Below, in pieces: positions 5,841 through 8,344 of a stretch of DNA of 8,344 nucleotides. The DNA is taken from positions 1-8,344 of the forward strand of contig JALHUQ010000408.1 in NCBI GenBank assembly GCA_022866645.1, read 5' to 3'. Position numbers and translations under genes: made by a program. Positions within the stretch are counted from its first letter, which is position 1. Each line of letters opens with the position of its first letter. The stretch is from Woeseiaceae bacterium. Lineage in GTDB: Bacteria > Pseudomonadota > Gammaproteobacteria > Steroidobacterales > Woeseiaceae. Under the pieces are notes generated by a model. It did no database searches, was not told the DNA's origin, and worked only from the letters and a program-made list of their open reading frames with translations.

Positions 5841-8009
5841 TCAGGCTCCGTTTGCAGGTCTTAGGTACAGGGTTGCGAGTGCGGGTAGCCGCAGTTCGAG
5901 CGATTGGGCTCTGCCGTTATGCGGCGTGTCGGTTGCGGTCAGGCGATCATTTGCCAATCCACTGCCACCATACTGTTGTTTATCGGTGTTGAATACTTCC
6001 ACATAATCGCCACCGTTGGGTACACCAATACGGTAGTGGTCGCGGACGATCGGCGTCAAGTTCGACACGGCAATGACAAACTGACCGGACGAGTCTCGGC
6101 GCAGCCAGGACAATACGCTGCTGTCGCGGTCGTTCCAGTCGAGCCACTCGAAGCCGCTGGAGTCAAAATCTTTTTCATACAGGGCGGGCGTGTTGCAGTA
6201 GAAGTGATTCAGGTCGCGTACCAACGCCTGCACGCCAGCGTGCAGCGGATACTGCAGCAGGTGCCAGTCCAGCGACTGGTCATGATTCCATTCGTGACGC
6301 TGCGCAATCTCGTTGCCCATGAATAATAGTTTCTTGCCCGGATGCGCGTACATGAAAGCATAGTAGGCACGAAGATTTGCGAATTGCTGCCACTCGTCGC
6401 CCGGCATGCGGCCGATTATGGAGCGCTTGCCGTGTACCACTTCGTCATGCGACAGCGGCAGCACGAAGTTTTCATCGAATGCGTATACGAGTCCGAATGT
6501 CATTTTGTCGTGGTGGTGTTTTCGATGCACCGGGTTTTCGGACATGTATGACAAGGTGTCATTCATCCAGCCCATATTCCACTTGTAGGTGAAGCCGAGA
6601 CCACCGCTGTGCACCGGGCGGGACACGCCGGGCCATGCCGTCGATTCCTCCGCAAATGTTGACGCGCCTGCGGCGTGAACTTCGCTGTTGAAGCGTTTCA
6701 GAAATTCCACCGCCTGAAGATTTTCGTTACCGCCAAGCTCGTTCGGAATCCACTCGCCGTCTTCACGGGAGTAATCGAGGTACAACATTGATGCCACCGC
6801 GTCGACACGAATAGCATCGATGTGCAGCTCATGGATCCAGTACAAGGCACTGCCGATAAGATAATTGACGACCTCTCGTCGGCCGTAATTGAAAATGAGC
6901 GTGCCCCAGTCTGCGTGCTCACCTTTGCGTGGGTCAGCATGCTCGTACAATGCGGAGCCATCAAACCGCGCCAGGCCATGTTCGTCTTTCGGAAAGTGTG
7001 CCGGAACCCAGTCGACGATCACGCTGATGTCAGCGGCGTGGCAGCGATCAACAAAATAGCGGAAATCATCCGGCGTACCGAAGCGCTGTGTCGGCGCGAA
7101 CAGGCCGACGGGCTGGTAGCCCCAGGATCCGTCAAACGGATGTTCGGATACCGGCATCAACTCAATGTGCGTAAATCCGATTTCTCTAACATAATCAACC
7201 AGTTGATCCGCCAACTCGCGGTATCCAAGGTAGCCGCCGTGTGCGTCGCGGCGCCACGATCCCGGATGCACTTCGTAAATCGCAATCGGCCGGTTCATTT
7301 GCGGCGTCGCCGAACGTCGCTGCATCCATGCGTCGTCCTGCCAGTGGTATTGGCTATCAAACACGATCGACGAATTGCCCGGCGGCGCTTCGTGGTAGGC
7401 CGCGTAGGGGTCCGACTTTAAGGGCAGCAACTTGCCGTAATTGTTCTGGATTTCGTATTTGTAATTGGCGCCGCGATCAGCGCCGGGAACGAATATCTCC
7501 CAAATGCCATTGCCAGGGTGCAAGCGCATGACGTGGCGGCGACCATCCCAGTAATTGAAATCGCCGACAACGCTGACGCGCGACGCGTTCGGCGCCCAGA
7601 CCGCGAATCGTGTCCCCGAAACTCCGGCAATTTTGAACACGTGTGCACCGAGCTTTCTGAAGATGTGCTGGTCAGAGCCTTCGCCGAGCAAATAAAGATC
7701 CAGTTCGCCGAGCGTCGAAGGAAAACGGTAGGGATCTTCTGCGTCAAACTGAACGCCGGCGTCTGAGGTGACACGAAAAGCATAATGGCGCAGTCGCGCG
7801 GGCAAATCGCCTTCGAACACTCCGCCATCGTGCGTCCTGGTCATCTTTGCAATGACCTTGCCATGCTTGTCGATCAGGGCACAGGCGCTGGCATTGGGCT
7901 GCAGTGTGCGCACGTGCCGTGATTTACCGACGCGATGTGGTCCAAGCACGGCAAACGGGTCACGGTGCTGACCCGCGACGATGGCAGAAAGTATCTTGCT
8001 GTCAGTCAT
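5841..8009 (-). CDS. glgB: 1,4-alpha-glucan (glycogen) branching enzyme GlgB (GH13)
   Basis: GlgB cuts an alpha-1,4 chain and rejoins it by an alpha-1,6 bond, making the branches of glycogen. From the ATG at 8009 it is 722 residues, close to E. coli GlgB (728). An N1 domain (about 1-110) opens with ILSAIVAGQHRDPFAVLGPH. The CBM48 domain (about 125-220) contains FAVWAPNASRVSVVGDFNYW (135-154). The barrel shows EHPFDGSWGYQPVGLFAPTQ (289-308), VDWVPAHFPKDEHGL, AIRVDAVAS with nucleophile D403, TFAEEST with acid/base E454, and LSHDEVVHGK with D522. A C-terminal beta domain starts near 615. The frame stays open upstream to an ATG at 8105, but that would add 32 residues unlike GlgB and overlap glgA by 104 nt; 8009 matches the family start (MTDSKIL versus E. 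coli MSDRID). The start overlaps the glgA stop by 8 nt with a weak GAGAG site 5 nt upstream. Confidence 0.97.
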   Translation of the reverse strand: MTDSKILSAIVAGQHRDPFAVLGPHRVGKSRHVRTLQPNASACALIDKHGKVIAKMTRTHDGGVFEGDLPARLRHYAFRVTSDAGVQFDAEDPYRFPSTLGELDLYLLGEGSDQHIFRKLGAHVFKIAGVSGTRFAVWAPNASRVSVVGDFNYWDGRRHVMRLHPGNGIWEIFVPGADRGANYKYEIQNNYGKLLPLKSDPYAAYHEAPPGNSSIVFDSQYHWQDDAWMQRRSATPQMNRPIAIYEVHPGSWRRDAHGGYLGYRELADQLVDYVREIGFTHIELMPVSEHPFDGSWGYQPVGLFAPTQRFGTPDDFRYFVDRCHAADISVIVDWVPAHFPKDEHGLARFDGSALYEHADPRKGEHADWGTLIFNYGRREVVNYLIGSALYWIHELHIDAIRVDAVASMLYLDYSREDGEWIPNELGGNENLQAVEFLKRFNSEVHAAGASTFAEESTAWPGVSRPVHSGGLGFTYKWNMGWMNDTLSYMSENPVHRKHHHDKMTFGLVYAFDENFVLPLSHDEVVHGKRSIIGRMPGDEWQQFANLRAYYAFMYAHPGKKLLFMGNEIAQRHEWNHDQSLDWHLLQYPLHAGVQALVRDLNHFYCNTPALYEKDFDSSGFEWLDWNDRDSSVLSWLRRDSSGQFVIAVSNLTPIVRDHYRIGVPNGGDYVEVFNTDKQQYGGSGLANDRLTATDTPHNGRAQSLELRLPALATLYLRPANGA
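5846..5849 (-). promoter_or_regulatory. ribosome binding site of glgP, inside the end of glgB
   Basis: The minus strand reads GGAG, 8 nt, then ATG (5837). The site lies within the last codons of glgB, whose TGA stop (5841-5843) is only 3 nt before the glgP start. Together they suggest coupled but independently loadable translation of glgP. Confidence 0.65.
8002..8009 (-). other. glgA/glgB 8-nt gene overlap
   Basis: The minus-strand sequence ATGACTGA holds both the glgB start (ATG at 8009) and the glgA stop (TGA at 8004-8002) in different frames. Such overlaps usually mark a single transcript with coupled translation. The only nearby ribosome-site candidate is a weak GAGAG. Confidence 0.75.
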
Positions 8010-8344
8010 GGTCACTCTCGTAGAGATTGCGAACGGTTTGTTCTGCCGACTTGCTCCATTCGAAACGCTGCTTCGAGGCGGCGGCACAGATATTCTTCCA
8101 GGCATCGGGCTGATTTCGCTTCAGTTTGAGTGCGCGCTTTGTTGTCGCGACAAAAGCGCTGGCCTGAGCTGCCAGATTGTCGCCGTCAAAAACAAAACCG
8201 GTAATTGCATCTTCGACGGTATCCTGCAGGCCACCGACGCCATGCACAACGCAAGGCTGTCCCGCCCGCATGGCCAGCATCTGACTGATACCGCAGGGTT
8301 CGAAGCTGGATGGCATCAGGAACAGGTGTCCCAAGCCATATAAT
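8002..8344 (-). CDS. glgA: glycogen synthase GlgA, C-terminal part, cut by right edge
   Basis: Glycogen synthase transfers glucose from ADP-glucose to the non-reducing end of an alpha-1,4 glucan. Only the last 113 residues are here, from the second Rossmann domain of a GT5 (GT-B fold) glycosyltransferase. The fragment begins LYGLGHLFLMPSSFEPCGIS. The Glu in FEPCG, residue 15 of the fragment, is the conserved Glu of the catalytic E-x7-E-type motif region in this fold. GQPCVVHGVGGLQDTVED follows and is the nucleotide-sugar-binding GGL-DTV motif. The tail RFEWSKSAEQTVRNLY is the usual C-terminal helix of the family, after which the protein ends with YESDHD. The linker differs from the E. coli form (which has a Lys-Tyr-Gly-Thr-Leu-Pro stretch), suggesting a different GlgA subgroup, by recall only. 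It is first in view of the glgA-glgB-glgP-glgX run. Another GT5 or GT4 sugar transferase is possible in principle, but the context makes glycogen synthase very likely. Confidence 0.92.
   Translation of the reverse strand, partial: LYGLGHLFLMPSSFEPCGISQMLAMRAGQPCVVHGVGGLQDTVEDAITGFVFDGDNLAAQASAFVATTKRALKLKRNQPDAWKNICAAASKQRFEWSKSAEQTVRNLYESDHD

Noticed and set aside
6822..7421. 199-codon open frame on the plus strand inside glgB
   Set aside because: It is antisense to the GlgB catalytic barrel, with no recognisable motif; it is a shadow of the real gene.

Overview
The window looks like a chromosomal segment of a gammaproteobacterium. The HPPD fragment has the N-terminus and iron-site motifs I associate with Pseudomonas and related marine gammaproteobacteria. 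The branching enzyme follows the E. coli-type GlgB layout closely. G+C is moderate (one sampled 60-base line was 55%). Taxonomy is from recalled family resemblance, not from a search. No mobile element, RNA gene, CRISPR array or phage trait was seen.

Layout, left to right: (1) 1-732, minus strand, the first 244 codons of hppD (4-hydroxyphenylpyruvate dioxygenase, tyrosine catabolism), running off the left edge. (2) 733-867, a 135-bp AT-rich divergent regulatory region with two inverted repeats. (3) 868-1326, plus strand, an Lrp/AsnC-family regulator with a GTG start, probably controlling itself and/or hppD. (4) 1315-8344, minus strand, a tightly packed glycogen cluster transcribed right to left: glgA (C-terminal part only, running off the right edge), glgB, glgP, glgX. 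The regulator and glgX converge, and their 3' ends overlap by 12 bp.

The four glg genes cover polymer synthesis and breakdown in one transcription unit. GlgA elongates alpha-1,4 chains from ADP-glucose and GlgB adds alpha-1,6 branches. GlgP shortens outer chains to glucose-1-phosphate, and GlgX debranches the limit dextrin that GlgP leaves. The junctions are an 8-nt overlap (glgA/glgB), a 3-nt gap (glgB/glgP) and a 1-nt TGATG overlap (glgP/glgX), suggesting translational coupling. glgC is not in view and may lie upstream of glgA, beyond the right edge.

All catalytic residues that fall inside the window are present and no gene is visibly broken. This is mostly ordinary metabolic territory, and I found no undescribed system. 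The items most worth checking are the palindromes between hppD and the regulator, the overlapping convergent gene ends with a terminator-like hairpin inside glgX, and the start codon of glgB.
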